In this document: positions 27,491 to 36,611 of the stretch, piece by piece
Layout of the letters: each line of letters opens with the position of its first letter
Position numbering within the stretch: position 1 is the stretch's first letter
From: Streptomyces sp. NRRL S-37
Lineage (GTDB): Bacteria; Actinomycetota; Actinomycetes; Streptomycetales; Streptomycetaceae
Length of the DNA: 64,000 nucleotides
Reading direction: 5' to 3'
Assembly (NCBI RefSeq): GCF_000721605.1
Contig: NZ_JOIZ01000009.1
Span: 119,962 to 183,961, forward strand
Position numbers and translations under genes: made by a program
Notes under the pieces: model-generated
The model's database searches: none
What the model was told of the DNA's origin: nothing
Seen by the model: only the letters and a program-made list of their open reading frames with translations

Positions 27491-28027
27491 ATGTGGGGGG
27501 CGGGCACGGCGGTGCGGGGCGAGGCGATCCTGGCCGAACTCGGCTCTCTTCCTGTTCACGTGCGCGCGGACTGCATCCATGTCCTCGAGACGGTCGTACG
27601 GGTCACCCCCCGGACGTGGACCCGTCGAAGGGGCGTCCGGCTGCAATGGATCACGCTTCGTGACGGTGACGATGACGATGCCGTTGTGACGCAGGTGGAC
27701 TTCGGCGAACTGGGCAAGCACGTCGACTGGGACGGTCCACGCTCCGCCCGCTCTTTCGCCGGTGCCCTACGGGAAAAGCTGGGAACGAACCGGTGCGCCG
27801 CTCTGGTCTACGGGAACGCGGTCGACTCGCGCACATGGGGCTGGGTCCTCCCGCTCCTGCTCGGGCGGCTGCCCAGGCTGGACACGGCGGTGATGGTCGA
27901 GGTCGAACACCGCACCGGAGCCCGGTCCACCTTCTCGTTCCCGATCAGGTACCGGCGCTTTCTCGTCCGGCGCCTGCGGTTCGAGGAGGACGTGTACGCG
28001 ATCCTGCGGTGTGCCAGGAACAGGTGA
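27491..28027 (+). CDS. Hypothetical protein
   Basis: A 178-residue soluble protein, unrecognised. It contains VRLQWITLRDGDDDDAVVTQ, then WGWVLPLLLGRLPRLDTAVMV, and a basic C-terminus (RYRRFLVRRLRFEEDVYAIL). ATG 27491 has only a weak AAGA upstream. Amino-acid balance looks like a real protein rather than an antisense frame. It is convergent with the MMPL gene across a hairpin terminator. No function is proposed. Confidence 0.55.
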   Translation: MWGAGTAVRGEAILAELGSLPVHVRADCIHVLETVVRVTPRTWTRRRGVRLQWITLRDGDDDDAVVTQVDFGELGKHVDWDGPRSARSFAGALREKLGTNRCAALVYGNAVDSRTWGWVLPLLLGRLPRLDTAVMVEVEHRTGARSTFSFPIRYRRFLVRRLRFEEDVYAILRCARNR

Positions 28028-28097
28028 CCCGTGTTCCACGCCCCACCGGGGGTCTCCGCGCTCTCGTCGAAGCGGTAGCGGTGGGGGGAACGAGGAA

Positions 28098-28125
28098 GGA
28101 CGGGGCCGCCGCGCGGGCCCCGTCC
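28098..28125. terminator. Hairpin terminator between convergent genes
   Basis: A perfect 10-bp stem GGACGGGGCC/GGCCCCGTCC (28098-28107 with 28116-28125) and 8-base loop lie between the hypothetical gene (+) and the MMPL gene (-). Confidence 0.6.
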
Positions 28126-28150
28126 TCCGAACTGCCGTCCGGTGCGCGGG

Positions 28151-30319
28151 TCAGACCGGGACGGGGGTTTCGTCGCGTGTCTCCGCGTCCAGCCGCCGGT
28201 TCAGCTTCTCGCCCTCGATGTCGAGGTCGGGCAGGGCCTTGTCGACGGGCCCCGGCAGCCACCAGGCGGCACGGCCGAGCAGGGACATCACTGCCGGTAC
28301 CAGCGCCATGCGGACGACGAAGGCGTCGATGACCACGCCGACGGCGAGGGCGAACCCGATGGATTTGATGATCGGGTCGTCCATCAGGACGAAGCCTCCG
28401 AACACGGACGTCATGATGAGCGCGGCGGCCGTGACGACACGGGCGTTGTGGCCCATGCCGCTGACCATGGCCGCCTGCGGGTCGGCGCCGTGGACGAAGT
28501 CCTCGCGCATACGGGAGACGAGGAAGACCTCGTAGTCCATGGCGAGGCCGAACAGGATGCCGATGAGCAGGATCGGCAGGAAACTCACCAGTGGGCCGGG
28601 GGTGTCGACGCCCACCAGGCCGGCGAGGTGGCCCTCCTGGAAGAGGGCGACGGTGATGCCGAAGGTCGCGCCCACGGTGAGCAGGAAGCCCAGGGCCGCC
28701 TTCAGCGGCACCAGGACCGACCGGAAGACCAGCATGAGCAGGAGGAAGGACAGGCCCACCACCAGGAGCAGATACACCGGCAGGGCGTCGGCGAGCTTCT
28801 CCGAGACGTCGATGCCCAGGGCGGTCGCGCCGGTGAGGGCGATGTCGGCGTCCTCGATGTCCGCGACCCGGTCGCGGATGTCGTGGACGGCGTCCTCGGT
28901 GGCGACGGCGGTCGGGCCGGCCTCGGGGATGACGGCCAGCAGGGCGGTGGTGCCCTGTTCGTTCAGCTGCGGCGGGGCCACGGCCAGGATGCCGTCGGTG
29001 TCCTTGATGAGCGCGGTGGCCTTCTCGGCGGCCGCCCCGGTGGACCGCGCGTCCTCACCGTTGACGACGGCGATGAGACGGCCGTTGAAACCCTCGCCGA
29101 AGCCCTCGGACGTCAGGTCGTACGCCTCTCGCGCGGGGGAGCCCTCGGCGGCGGTGCCCGCGTCCGGGAGGGCCATGCGCATGTCCTGGGCCGGGAGGGC
29201 GAGCACGCCCAGGCCGAGGACGCCGACGACCAGGAGCGGTACGCGCAGCCTGGTGACGAGCCGGCCCCAGGTGAAGCCGAAGCCCTCGGCGACGACGCCC
29301 TCCTCGGCGGGCTTTCGGCCCGCGCGGCGCTGCCTGCGCGGCAGGATCCTGTCACCGGCGAAGGAGAGGAAGGCCGGCAGCAGGGTGAGGGCGACCAGCA
29401 CGGCGACGGCGACGGTGCCCGCCGCGGCCAGGCCCATCACGCTCAGGAAGGGAACGCCGACGACGGAGAGGCCCGCCAGGGCGATGACGACGGTGGCACC
29501 GGCGAAGACGACGGCGGAGCCGGCGGTGCCGGTCGCGCGGCCGGCGGCCTCCTCGGGCTCCAGGCCCTCGGCGAGGTACTGGCGGTAGCGGGAGGTGATG
29601 AAGAGCGAGTAGTCGATGCCGACGGCCAGGCCCAGCATCAGCGCCAGGATGGGGGCGGTGGAGGTCAGTTCGATCACGCTGGTCAGGGAGAAGAGGCCGG
29701 CCATGCCGACGGCGACGCCGATCAGCGCGTTCAGCAGGGTCATGCCGGCGGCGACCAGCGAGCCGAAGGTGACGACCAGGACCACCGCGGCGACCAGGAC
29801 GCCGAGCGCCTCGGTGGAGCCGACCTCCACCTCACCGCCCATGACCTCGCCGCCGTGCTCGATCCGCAGGCCCTCGGCGTCGGTGCCGACGGCCTCGTAG
29901 GCCGACTTCTGCTCGTCGGTGACCTCGTCGGCGGCCTCGTCGAACTGCACCTGGATCAGGGCGTAACGGCCGTCCTGGGAGACGGAGCCGGCCTGGAACG
30001 GGTCCATGGCGGCGGTGACGCCGTCGATCCCGGAGGCTTCCTTCACCACGGGCGCCACCGCGGCGGGGGAGAGCTTCTCACCCTCGGGCGCGGCGACGAC
30101 GATGGTGCCGGTCGCCCCTCCGGCCTGCGGGAACTGCCGGTCGAGGTCGTCCAGCGCCCGCTGGGACTCGGTGCCCGGCATGGAGAACTTGTCGCTGGTC
30201 GGGCCCATCAGGCCGGCGGCTCCGACACCCAGCAGGGTCAGCAGGAGCAGCCAGAGGGCGGCTATTCGGCCTCTTCTGCGGAAGGAGAACCGCCCGAGCC
30301 GGTACAGCAAGGTCGCCAT
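28151..30319 (-). CDS. MMPL-family (RND) membrane transporter
   Basis: A 722-residue RND-superfamily exporter with the duplicated MMPL layout: one helix, a large extracytoplasmic domain, five helices, then the same again. It contains LGLAVGIDYSLFITSRYRQ in the first half and GILFGLAMDYEVFLVSRMRE in the second, with the membrane Asp-Tyr pairs that carry the proton relay. It probably exports a lipid or hydrophobic compound. The start lies 25 bases after the tetR stop, so they form an operon. Confidence 0.93.
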   Translation of the reverse strand: MATLLYRLGRFSFRRRGRIAALWLLLLTLLGVGAAGLMGPTSDKFSMPGTESQRALDDLDRQFPQAGGATGTIVVAAPEGEKLSPAAVAPVVKEASGIDGVTAAMDPFQAGSVSQDGRYALIQVQFDEAADEVTDEQKSAYEAVGTDAEGLRIEHGGEVMGGEVEVGSTEALGVLVAAVVLVVTFGSLVAAGMTLLNALIGVAVGMAGLFSLTSVIELTSTAPILALMLGLAVGIDYSLFITSRYRQYLAEGLEPEEAAGRATGTAGSAVVFAGATVVIALAGLSVVGVPFLSVMGLAAAGTVAVAVLVALTLLPAFLSFAGDRILPRRQRRAGRKPAEEGVVAEGFGFTWGRLVTRLRVPLLVVGVLGLGVLALPAQDMRMALPDAGTAAEGSPAREAYDLTSEGFGEGFNGRLIAVVNGEDARSTGAAAEKATALIKDTDGILAVAPPQLNEQGTTALLAVIPEAGPTAVATEDAVHDIRDRVADIEDADIALTGATALGIDVSEKLADALPVYLLLVVGLSFLLLMLVFRSVLVPLKAALGFLLTVGATFGITVALFQEGHLAGLVGVDTPGPLVSFLPILLIGILFGLAMDYEVFLVSRMREDFVHGADPQAAMVSGMGHNARVVTAAALIMTSVFGGFVLMDDPIIKSIGFALAVGVVIDAFVVRMALVPAVMSLLGRAAWWLPGPVDKALPDLDIEGEKLNRRLDAETRDETPVPV

Positions 30320-30344
30320 GGGGGAGGGGTCTTTCCGTTAGGGG

Positions 30345-30893
30345 TCAACTGGGGGTGTGGTCAAGCGTCCGCAGCGCACTGCGGATCATTTCGGCACGCA
30401 GCACCTCGTCCGGTGCCACCTCGTCATCGGTGGCGCCGGTGACGAAGACGCCGCCCAGCACCATCCATGCCGCCACCCGGGCCGGCGGGTGCTGCGAGCG
30501 GCCGGCCAGCGCGTCCAGCAGCCGGTCCGCCAACTCGATGACGTCGAGGTCCTGGTGGCAGGACATCTCGGCGATGTCCTCGAAGAGGAGCCTGATCTCG
30601 CGGCGGAACCGCAGCGTCAGGTCGACGTATCCGACGACGGTCTCCTCCACCAGCCGGCCGCCCTCCAGCCCGGCCACGCGGTCGAGCAGCGCGGCGAGGG
30701 CGTCCTGGGCAGGGGTCAGCAGTTCGGTGAGGATCTTTTCCTTGCCGGCGAAGTGGTAGAGGAGTGACGCCTTCGAGCAGCCCACGTCGGAGGCGATGTC
30801 CTGCAACGAGGTGCCGCGGAAGCCGTGCACGGCGAACAGCCGCAGCGCCGACTCCAGGATCTGACCGCGCATGGCGGAGGCGGAGCGTGCCAT
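30345..30893 (-). CDS. TetR-family repressor of the MMPL exporter
   Basis: A 182-residue TetR protein. The helix-turn-helix is ALRLFAVHGFRGTSLQDIAS through CSKASLLYHFAGKEKIL, with an alpha-helical C-terminal ligand domain. ATG 30893 closely follows TGAGG. It is the promoter-proximal gene of a tetR-mmpL operon and lies just downstream of a perfect double palindrome (30907-30940), so autorepression with relief by an exporter substrate is expected. Confidence 0.92.
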   Translation of the reverse strand: MARSASAMRGQILESALRLFAVHGFRGTSLQDIASDVGCSKASLLYHFAGKEKILTELLTPAQDALAALLDRVAGLEGGRLVEETVVGYVDLTLRFRREIRLLFEDIAEMSCHQDLDVIELADRLLDALAGRSQHPPARVAAWMVLGGVFVTGATDDEVAPDEVLRAEMIRSALRTLDHTPS

Positions 30894-30906
30894 GACCTCA
30901 CCATAA

Positions 30907-30940
30907 CTGTCCGATCGGTCAGAACTGACCGATCGGACAG
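30907..30940. promoter_or_regulatory. TetR double-palindrome operator
   Basis: CTGTCCGATCGGTCAG (30907-30922) and its exact reverse complement (30925-30940) are separated by two bases. Each arm itself centres on the palindrome CCGATCGG, so two TetR dimers could bind side by side. Confidence 0.8.
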
Positions 30941-31351
30941 TGTGTCGCCATGACGTGCGTCACCTTTCCTGTCCGGGGCCTGTACGGTCCGCACACCGCC
31001 TTCCCTCTCCCCGGCGGCTCCGCGGGCGAAGGAGCCACCGCAGCACGGCAGTTCGATCACGACCGGGCTCGGCGTACTGCCGCGAGGTTCGCTCCCGGCG
31101 GCCGACGGCGAACGACCGCGCTTCTTCGTGTACGGGAAGGAGACCGGGCACCGGACCGACTGCGACCTCGAATCGCCCCGCAGGCGAAACGGTTCGGGTG
31201 TGCGTGCCCGTCGAACTCTTCGAGGTGCTCGTCCCTGCCGGTTTCCCCACTGCCGGCGCTGACGCCTGCGGACCGCATCCGTAGGTTCCCTGCGTCGCTA
31301 CGACGGGACGAGGACTTGCCCAGACGTCGGCAACCTCCTGTACCGCAACAG
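30941..31351. other. Non-coding gap
   Basis: About 410 bases between the tetR operator and the 3' end of the DHFR-like gene. No gene or site was recognised. Confidence 0.4.
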
Positions 31352-31915
31352 CTAGTGCGCCACGCGGTAGCGGAGGTGGACGACTCCCGAGCCGAAGGTG
31401 CGGGTCTCCACGAGTTCGAGGTCCACCCGGCGCTCGTGCCGGGGGAAGAACGGAATACCACCACCTACCAGTACGGGGTAGACCATGACCCGGTACTCGT
31501 CGATCAGTCCCGACGCGGCCGCCTCGGCGGCGAGGGTCGCGCCGCCGATCGCGATGTCGCCCTCTCCCGGCCCGGCCCTCAACCGCCCGATCTCCTCCGC
31601 CGGGCCGCCGGAGGCCAGACGGGCATGGCCCCGCACCGCCGACAGCGTGGTGGAGAACACCACCTTGGGCAGCGGCTTCCAGAGCGCGGCCCACTCGAGC
31701 GACGCCTCGTCGAGCGAGGGATCCTGGTCGGCGGTCTCCCAGTACAGCATCGTCTCGTACAGCCGTCGTCCCATCAGGTGAACGCCGACCTCCCGGATCT
31801 CGTCGATCCAGAAGCGGAAGACCTCCTCGTCGGGCGCCGTCCAGTCGAAGCCGCCGTCCGGCCCGACGATGTAGCCGTCGAGTGAGACGCCCATCGAATA
31901 GGTCACTCTGCGCAT
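31352..31915 (-). CDS. Dihydrofolate reductase-like (RibD C-terminal) protein
   Basis: A 187-residue protein of the RibD_C/DHFR-like family: RRVTYSMGVSLDGYIVGPDG at the start, LMGRRLYETM, VVFSTTL and IAIGGATLAAEAAASGLIDE with the NADPH-binding glycines, ending in a typical VVHLRYRV. Such reductases reduce pteridine-like or other small substrates; the substrate cannot be told. GAGGAGGG precedes ATG 31915. It is monocistronic. Confidence 0.88.
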   Translation of the reverse strand: MRRVTYSMGVSLDGYIVGPDGGFDWTAPDEEVFRFWIDEIREVGVHLMGRRLYETMLYWETADQDPSLDEASLEWAALWKPLPKVVFSTTLSAVRGHARLASGGPAEEIGRLRAGPGEGDIAIGGATLAAEAAASGLIDEYRVMVYPVLVGGGIPFFPRHERRVDLELVETRTFGSGVVHLRYRVAH

Positions 31916-32355
31916 CGGAAACCCTCCTCGGTAACGGGTTCGACGGTACGACCGCGAGCCGTCGTCACGTCCTGTGGACCGGCCCGGACGAGGTGGCCGA
32001 TCGTGTGATCAAGGGCATGCGCGACGCCGGCAGCAGTGCGTGGTGACGACAGCCGGCGGCGGTCCCGCGCCACCATCGGCACATGACGGATGGTCATCAC
32101 CCATTTCCCCCACCGCGTGATCGCCATGCCGGCGTGCGGCGTTGTTCACACGAAGAGCACCGCGGTCACACCTCGCCCCACGGCCGCACCGGTCTCCACG
32201 TCGGGCCATCGGCCGGCAGACCACGGGTGGGCTTCGGCGAGACCACGGCCATGGGCCGTGCCACCGAGGCCGGGAGGGTGAGGGGCGCGGGGTGTGTGCC
32301 GCGCACGGGCGGGTATGCGCGCTGGGTGGTGAACAGTGCGGTGAGGGCGGCGGGG
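31916..32355. other. Non-coding gap / possible 5' extension
   Basis: About 440 bases between divergent genes. The frame of the HATPase protein is open upstream to 32083, but that part lacks similarity. No operator was identified. Confidence 0.35.
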
Positions 32356-32835
32356 ATGGCAGCAGTGCCCGTGGGCGGGGACGGTATTGCGCCGGGGGAG
32401 AGGGCCGTCCAGGCCACGCTCGTGCTGGACGGGGGCGGGGCGGGTATCGCTCAGGCCCGTCACCTGGCCGTCGGCTTTCTTGCCCGGGTGCAGGCCGAGT
32501 ACGGCCTGCCGGTCTCCCGGCGTGCGATGGATGTGACGCAGTTGGTGGTCAGTGAGCTGGTCACCAACGCCCGTAAGTACGCTCCCGGTCCGGCGCTGAT
32601 GGACCTGCGCATCGCCGGTGACACGGTGGAGGTGTCGGTGTGGGACTCCGATCCGGCGCTGCCGATCGCCCGGGCCGCGGATGCCGGCCGGGTCGGCCAG
32701 CACGGCCTGGAGATCGTGATGGCCGTCGCCCAGGGTTTCGAGGTGCGACGTGAGCCGGTGGGCAAACGCATCACTGCCCGCCTCGCCCTGGCCGACGACC
32801 CCGGCGGCGGATTCGCCGGACGACAACCGCTGTAG
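32356..32835 (+). CDS. RsbW-like ATP-binding protein
   Basis: A 159-residue HATPase of the anti-sigma/RsbW group. The N-box is LVVSELVTNARKYAPGPALM; the G1 box is VSVWDSDPALPIARAADAGR; and VGQHGLEIVMAVAQGFEVRR covers the ATP lid and G2. Streptomyces has dozens of these; some bind sigma or anti-anti-sigma proteins, many are of unknown target. ATG 32356 is preferred because homology begins shortly after it. It stands alone, and a link to the SpoIIE fusion at 4.7 kb is only a possibility. Confidence 0.85.
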   Translation: MAAVPVGGDGIAPGERAVQATLVLDGGGAGIAQARHLAVGFLARVQAEYGLPVSRRAMDVTQLVVSELVTNARKYAPGPALMDLRIAGDTVEVSVWDSDPALPIARAADAGRVGQHGLEIVMAVAQGFEVRREPVGKRITARLALADDPGGGFAGRQPL

Positions 32836-33453
32836 AGGGTCCGGCCCCCGGCGTGACACTCTCGCTTGCGGAGCAACGGAACAGCGAGGTCAACCGCGCC
32901 ACACTCTTCACCGCGCACGGCGTCGAGCCTCGCGCTGCCTTGCGCCGTGCCGGTCAGGCCGCCGTGCCAGGACCGGGCGGAATGCGGACGGTCATGATCA
33001 GGTGACATGTCCCGGTGCCCGGCCCGACGACGGCGCAGGGCGACTCGCCGACGAGAGCGCCCCGCGCGTCGAGGCATGGCATGCCGCCTACCGCTCCTTC
33101 GGCACCACCCCCCTCGCCGCATGGCCAAAGGGGCATGCTGCCGAGCGACCCCGACCGCATGATGAGACGCGTCCGCGACCTGGGCCCTCGGCGTGCGCTC
33201 CACGCCCACGCGGGCCTCCGGGACCGGACGGCGTTTTCAAGGGCGCCGTATCGCCGCCGCCGGGCGGGCGGAGGTCCGGTAGGACGGGCGCTCGTGCCCG
33301 CACGGCGCGGTGAAGCGGGAAGCCCCCGGAAGGGGCAGCCGGCCCGTGCCGGAATCCCCGGACTTCAGGCCGGGGAGCACGTCGACCGTTCGGGAAGACC
33401 GTGAGAGGGACACCGCCCGCGCCGGTGCGCGGCGCCCGCCCGCGCACCGTGCG
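32836..33453. other. Non-coding gap
   Basis: About 620 bases between the HATPase gene and the convergent GH43 gene. Open frames exist on both strands but none shows family similarity. No element was recognised. Confidence 0.4.
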
Positions 33454-34983
33454 TCACACGGACGGCGCCGGGGCGTACTCGAACCAGTCGAAGGTGACCG
33501 CGCCCTCGATGGCGTACATGCCGATCACGCGGCCGGTGAAGCCGCAGGCGACCTCGGTGGACAGGTAGCGCCCGTCCAGTTCGGCGAGCGGCCGGGCGTC
33601 CGGAGCGTCGGGATCACCGAGCCAGAAGGCGATGGTGTCGGGGCCGGTGGTGCCGCCGTCGGTGAGTTCGGGCGACGCGGGCACCAGGCCCGACGTCCGG
33701 ATCGTGACGGTGAGGGTCAGCGGCCCGGCCGGGACCGGACGGCGGGCCACGGTCTGGCGCAGCGGTCCGATCCGGGCGACGACGCCGACCTCCCCGTCCC
33801 CGGCCTCCAGTTCGTAGTGGTGGGCCTCGTCCAGGCGTACGCAGAGACCACCGCGTCCCGTACCCGGGTCGATCAGGGCGGTGACGCGGCAGTCGTGGTG
33901 CTGCTGGCGGCGGCCGACGAAGGTGTACCCGGGACGGTCGAGGGTGGGGCCGGTGGCGTTGAGGACCAGCCGGCCGGGGTGCTCGGTGAGCGACCAGGAG
34001 CCCTCCGGGCGGGCGAACGGCGAGATCCAGTGCGGCGCGAGAGCGGGCCCGTCGAAGTCGTCGCGGGCGGGCGGGGCCGGAACGGGATGCCAGGCGCCGC
34101 CCGGGGCCGCGTGGTTCTCGGGGACGGGTGCGACGACGGGCCAGCCGTCCTCGTCCCATTCCACGGGGGTCAGGAACGTCTCGCGGCCGAGCACGTGCAC
34201 GTCGGGCGTGAAGCCGCGGGGGCGGACGCCGAGCAGCACCATCCACCAGCTGCCGTCGGGAGCCTGCACCAGGTCGGCGTGGCCGGTGTTCTGGATGGAG
34301 CGGGCGGTACCGCTGTGGGACAGCAGGGGGTTGGCGGGTGCGGCCTCCCAGGGGCCGCGCGGCGAGCGGCCGCGGGCGACGGACACGCTGTGGCCGCGTT
34401 CCGTGCCGCCTTCCGCGATCAGCAGATACCACCAGTCGCCGATGCGGTAGAGGTGGGGCGCCTCGGGGTACTTGAGGCCGCTGCCCGACCAGGTGGCGAA
34501 GGGCCCCTCCAGCACCTTGCCCTCGACCGGGTCGATCCTGGCCATGTTGATGCCCCCTGCGGGGCCGGAGAAGGCGCACCAGCAGGTGCCGTCCTCCTCC
34601 CACGCCAGGTCGGGGTCGATCCCGGTCAGGTCGAGCCACACCGGGTCGCTCCACGGCCCCTCGGGCCGCTCGGCCGAGACGACGAAGTTGCCGCCGCCGT
34701 CGACATTGGTGTTGATGACCCAGTAACGGCCGTCGTGGTGGCGGATCGTGGGGGCGTAGAGGCCTCCGGACGCCTTGGCGCCGGGGAGGGGCAGCGGCAG
34801 TTGTCCGGGCCGGTCGAGCACGTTGCCGATCTGCTCCCAGTGCACGAGGTCCTTGCTGTGGAAGAGCGGCAGCCCGGGGAAGTACTCGAAGCTGGAGCAC
34901 ACCAGGTAGTAGTCGTCGCCGACCCGGCACACGCTCGGATCGGGATGGAACCCGCTGATCACGGGATTGTCGTACATATGCAC
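33454..34983 (-). CDS. Glycoside hydrolase family 43 (beta-xylosidase-like)
   Basis: A 509-residue intracellular GH43 enzyme. The general base Asp15 is in ISGFHPDPSVCR; the pKa-tuning Asp123 is in GIDPDLAWEE; the acid Glu174 is in LKYPEAPHLYR. The C-terminal ~190 residues form the concanavalin-like domain of beta-xylosidases (ARDDFDGPALAPHWISPFAR, CGFTGRVIGMYAIEG). It likely cleaves xylo- or arabino-oligosaccharides. GTG 34983 follows GAAGGGG with a LacI-type palindrome in between; ATG 34977 is the alternative start. Confidence 0.93.
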   Translation of the reverse strand: MHMYDNPVISGFHPDPSVCRVGDDYYLVCSSFEYFPGLPLFHSKDLVHWEQIGNVLDRPGQLPLPLPGAKASGGLYAPTIRHHDGRYWVINTNVDGGGNFVVSAERPEGPWSDPVWLDLTGIDPDLAWEEDGTCWCAFSGPAGGINMARIDPVEGKVLEGPFATWSGSGLKYPEAPHLYRIGDWWYLLIAEGGTERGHSVSVARGRSPRGPWEAAPANPLLSHSGTARSIQNTGHADLVQAPDGSWWMVLLGVRPRGFTPDVHVLGRETFLTPVEWDEDGWPVVAPVPENHAAPGGAWHPVPAPPARDDFDGPALAPHWISPFARPEGSWSLTEHPGRLVLNATGPTLDRPGYTFVGRRQQHHDCRVTALIDPGTGRGGLCVRLDEAHHYELEAGDGEVGVVARIGPLRQTVARRPVPAGPLTLTVTIRTSGLVPASPELTDGGTTGPDTIAFWLGDPDAPDARPLAELDGRYLSTEVACGFTGRVIGMYAIEGAVTFDWFEYAPAPSV

Positions 34984-34984
34984 T

Positions 34985-34994
34985 GAAACGTTTC
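34985..34994. promoter_or_regulatory. LacI-type operator half-centred at the GH43 start
   Basis: GAAACGTTTC is a perfect 10-bp palindrome with the central CG typical of LacI-family sites. It lies between the ribosome site and start codon of the GH43 gene. No LacI gene is adjacent, so the regulator would act from elsewhere. Confidence 0.5.
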
Positions 34995-35042
34995 CCCTTC
35001 GAGCCGCCGGGCGCCGTGGAGCGAGTCTAGGTGTATTGCCGG

Positions 35043-36032
35043 TCAGGCTTCACGAGCGCAGGACGCGAGGCGATCGGCGAGCGCGGTGACGAGACGGCGC
35101 AGTTCATCGGGACGCTCGATGACGAACGGCCGGTCGAGCGAGGCGAGTACCGGAGGCAGCCAGTCGAGCCGTTCCACCCGCAGTTCGACGCGCAGCCAGC
35201 GCTCGGCCGCCGGGTCCCGGCCTGCCGCGGGATCGTGTTCCTCCAGGCTCGCGACGCCGGCGGGAAGACGGGCACGGACCTGTTCGACCGTCCCGTGGAT
35301 CCGCAAGGTCACCTCATGCCGGTACTCGGCCGTGGCGAACGCCGACAGCACGCGCTCTGCCGGACCGGGGCCGGCGGGCGCCTCGAAGGAACCGGGCAGG
35401 GTCCGCGCGTCCGCGATGCGGTCGAGCCGGAAGGTCCGGTCCTCGCCGAGCCGGGCGTCCTCGCCCGTGACGTACCACCGGCCCGCGTGGGCGACGATCC
35501 CGTACGCGTGCAGCGTGCGTTCGCTGCGCCGTCCGTCACGGTCGGTGTAGCGGATCGAGACCGGCCGGCGGTGACGTACCGCGTCGGCGACCGTGAGCAG
35601 GACACCGGCGTCCGGGGGGTCGGACTCACCGGGGCGGTCCGTGAAGGCGAGAGCCTCCAGGAGCGTGTCGAGCCGGCGGGCGACGTGCCGGGGCAGCACC
35701 CGCCGGATCTTCGCCGCCGCCGTCTCGCTCGCCGCGCGCTCCGCCGTCGTCAGTCCCGTCCGGCGGCCGGCGACCAGGCCGAGCAGCACGGCCAGCGCCT
35801 CGTCGTCGCCGAGCATCAGCGGCGGCAAGCGGTACCCGGGAGCGAGCCGGTACCCGCCGTAGCGGCCGCGCACCGATTCCACGGGTACGTCCAGGTCGAT
35901 CAGATGGTTGACGTACCGCCGCACGGTGCGCTCTTCGACGCCGAGCCGGGCGGCGAGTTCGGCCCCCGTCCGGGTGCCGCCCGACTGCAGCAGTTCCAGG
36001 AGCGTCAGCACGCGGCCGGTGGGTCGAGGCAT
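35043..36032 (-). CDS. YafY-type HTH/WYL-domain regulator
   Basis: A 329-residue regulator. The N-terminal HTH-11 domain (TRTGAELAARLGVEERTVRR) is followed by the WYL domain, whose signature here is GRWYVTGEDARLGEDRTFRL, and a WCX C-terminal domain (LRVERLDWLPPVLASLD). WYL proteins sense a small molecule or nucleic acid. It is divergent from the VOC gene with 92 bases between starts, the common YafY-VOC arrangement, so it probably controls that gene. Confidence 0.92.
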   Translation of the reverse strand: MPRPTGRVLTLLELLQSGGTRTGAELAARLGVEERTVRRYVNHLIDLDVPVESVRGRYGGYRLAPGYRLPPLMLGDDEALAVLLGLVAGRRTGLTTAERAASETAAAKIRRVLPRHVARRLDTLLEALAFTDRPGESDPPDAGVLLTVADAVRHRRPVSIRYTDRDGRRSERTLHAYGIVAHAGRWYVTGEDARLGEDRTFRLDRIADARTLPGSFEAPAGPGPAERVLSAFATAEYRHEVTLRIHGTVEQVRARLPAGVASLEEHDPAAGRDPAAERWLRVELRVERLDWLPPVLASLDRPFVIERPDELRRLVTALADRLASCAREA

Positions 36033-36124
36033 GTTCGCAGCGTAACGCGGATACCGGACCGATTCCGTCCACTATCTCTTCTAGCCTGCGCGGTGCACGC
36101 TTCCAGCACAGCAAGGAGACCCCC

Positions 36125-36523
36125 ATGGACTTCGTCTCGATCCGCATCATCACCGGCGACGTCGCGCGCCTTGTCGAGTTCTACGAGCGCGCCACAGGGG
36201 CGCAGGCGACGTGGGCCACCGAGGACTTCGCCGAACTCAGGACCTCGGGCGCCACCCTCGCGATCGCCGGTACCCGCACCGTCCCGCTGTTCGCCCCGGG
36301 CTCCGCCCGCCCGGCGGACAACCACAGCGTGATCACCGAGTTCCTCGTCGACGACGTGGACCGCGTCCACCGGAACCTGACCGGCATCGTCACCGACTTC
36401 GTCAACGAGCCCACCACGATGCCCTGGGGCAACCGGTCGCTGCTGTTCCGCGACCCCGACGGCAACCTCGTCAACTTCTTCACCCCCGTCACCCCGGCGG
36501 CCAGGGAGAAGTTCGCACACTGA
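36125..36523 (+). CDS. VOC-superfamily (glyoxalase-like) protein
   Basis: A 132-residue VOC protein with two beta-alpha-beta-beta-beta modules: VSIRIITGDVARLVEFYERA at the start and WGNRSLLFRDPDGNLVNFFT at the end. These fold into a metal-binding dioxygenase/glyoxalase or antibiotic-binding module; the reaction is not evident. GCAAGGAG precedes ATG 36125. It is the likely target of the divergent WYL regulator. Confidence 0.9.
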   Translation: MDFVSIRIITGDVARLVEFYERATGAQATWATEDFAELRTSGATLAIAGTRTVPLFAPGSARPADNHSVITEFLVDDVDRVHRNLTGIVTDFVNEPTTMPWGNRSLLFRDPDGNLVNFFTPVTPAAREKFAH

Positions 36524-36611
36524 CGCCGGACAAGGCCGCTCACGCGGGAGCCCTGGGATCCCAGGACTCCCGATGAACGCGGCCACCGGGTCCAGGAGCC
36601 ACCGGCAGGGC

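Noticed and set aside
28142..30442. A 766-codon open frame on the + strand
   Set aside because: It is antisense to the MMPL gene, with extremely Gly/Asp/Gln-rich low-complexity sequence typical of the reverse strand of membrane-protein genes.
33310..34986. A 558-codon open frame on the + strand
   Set aside because: It is antisense to the GH43 gene and shows no recognisable domain.
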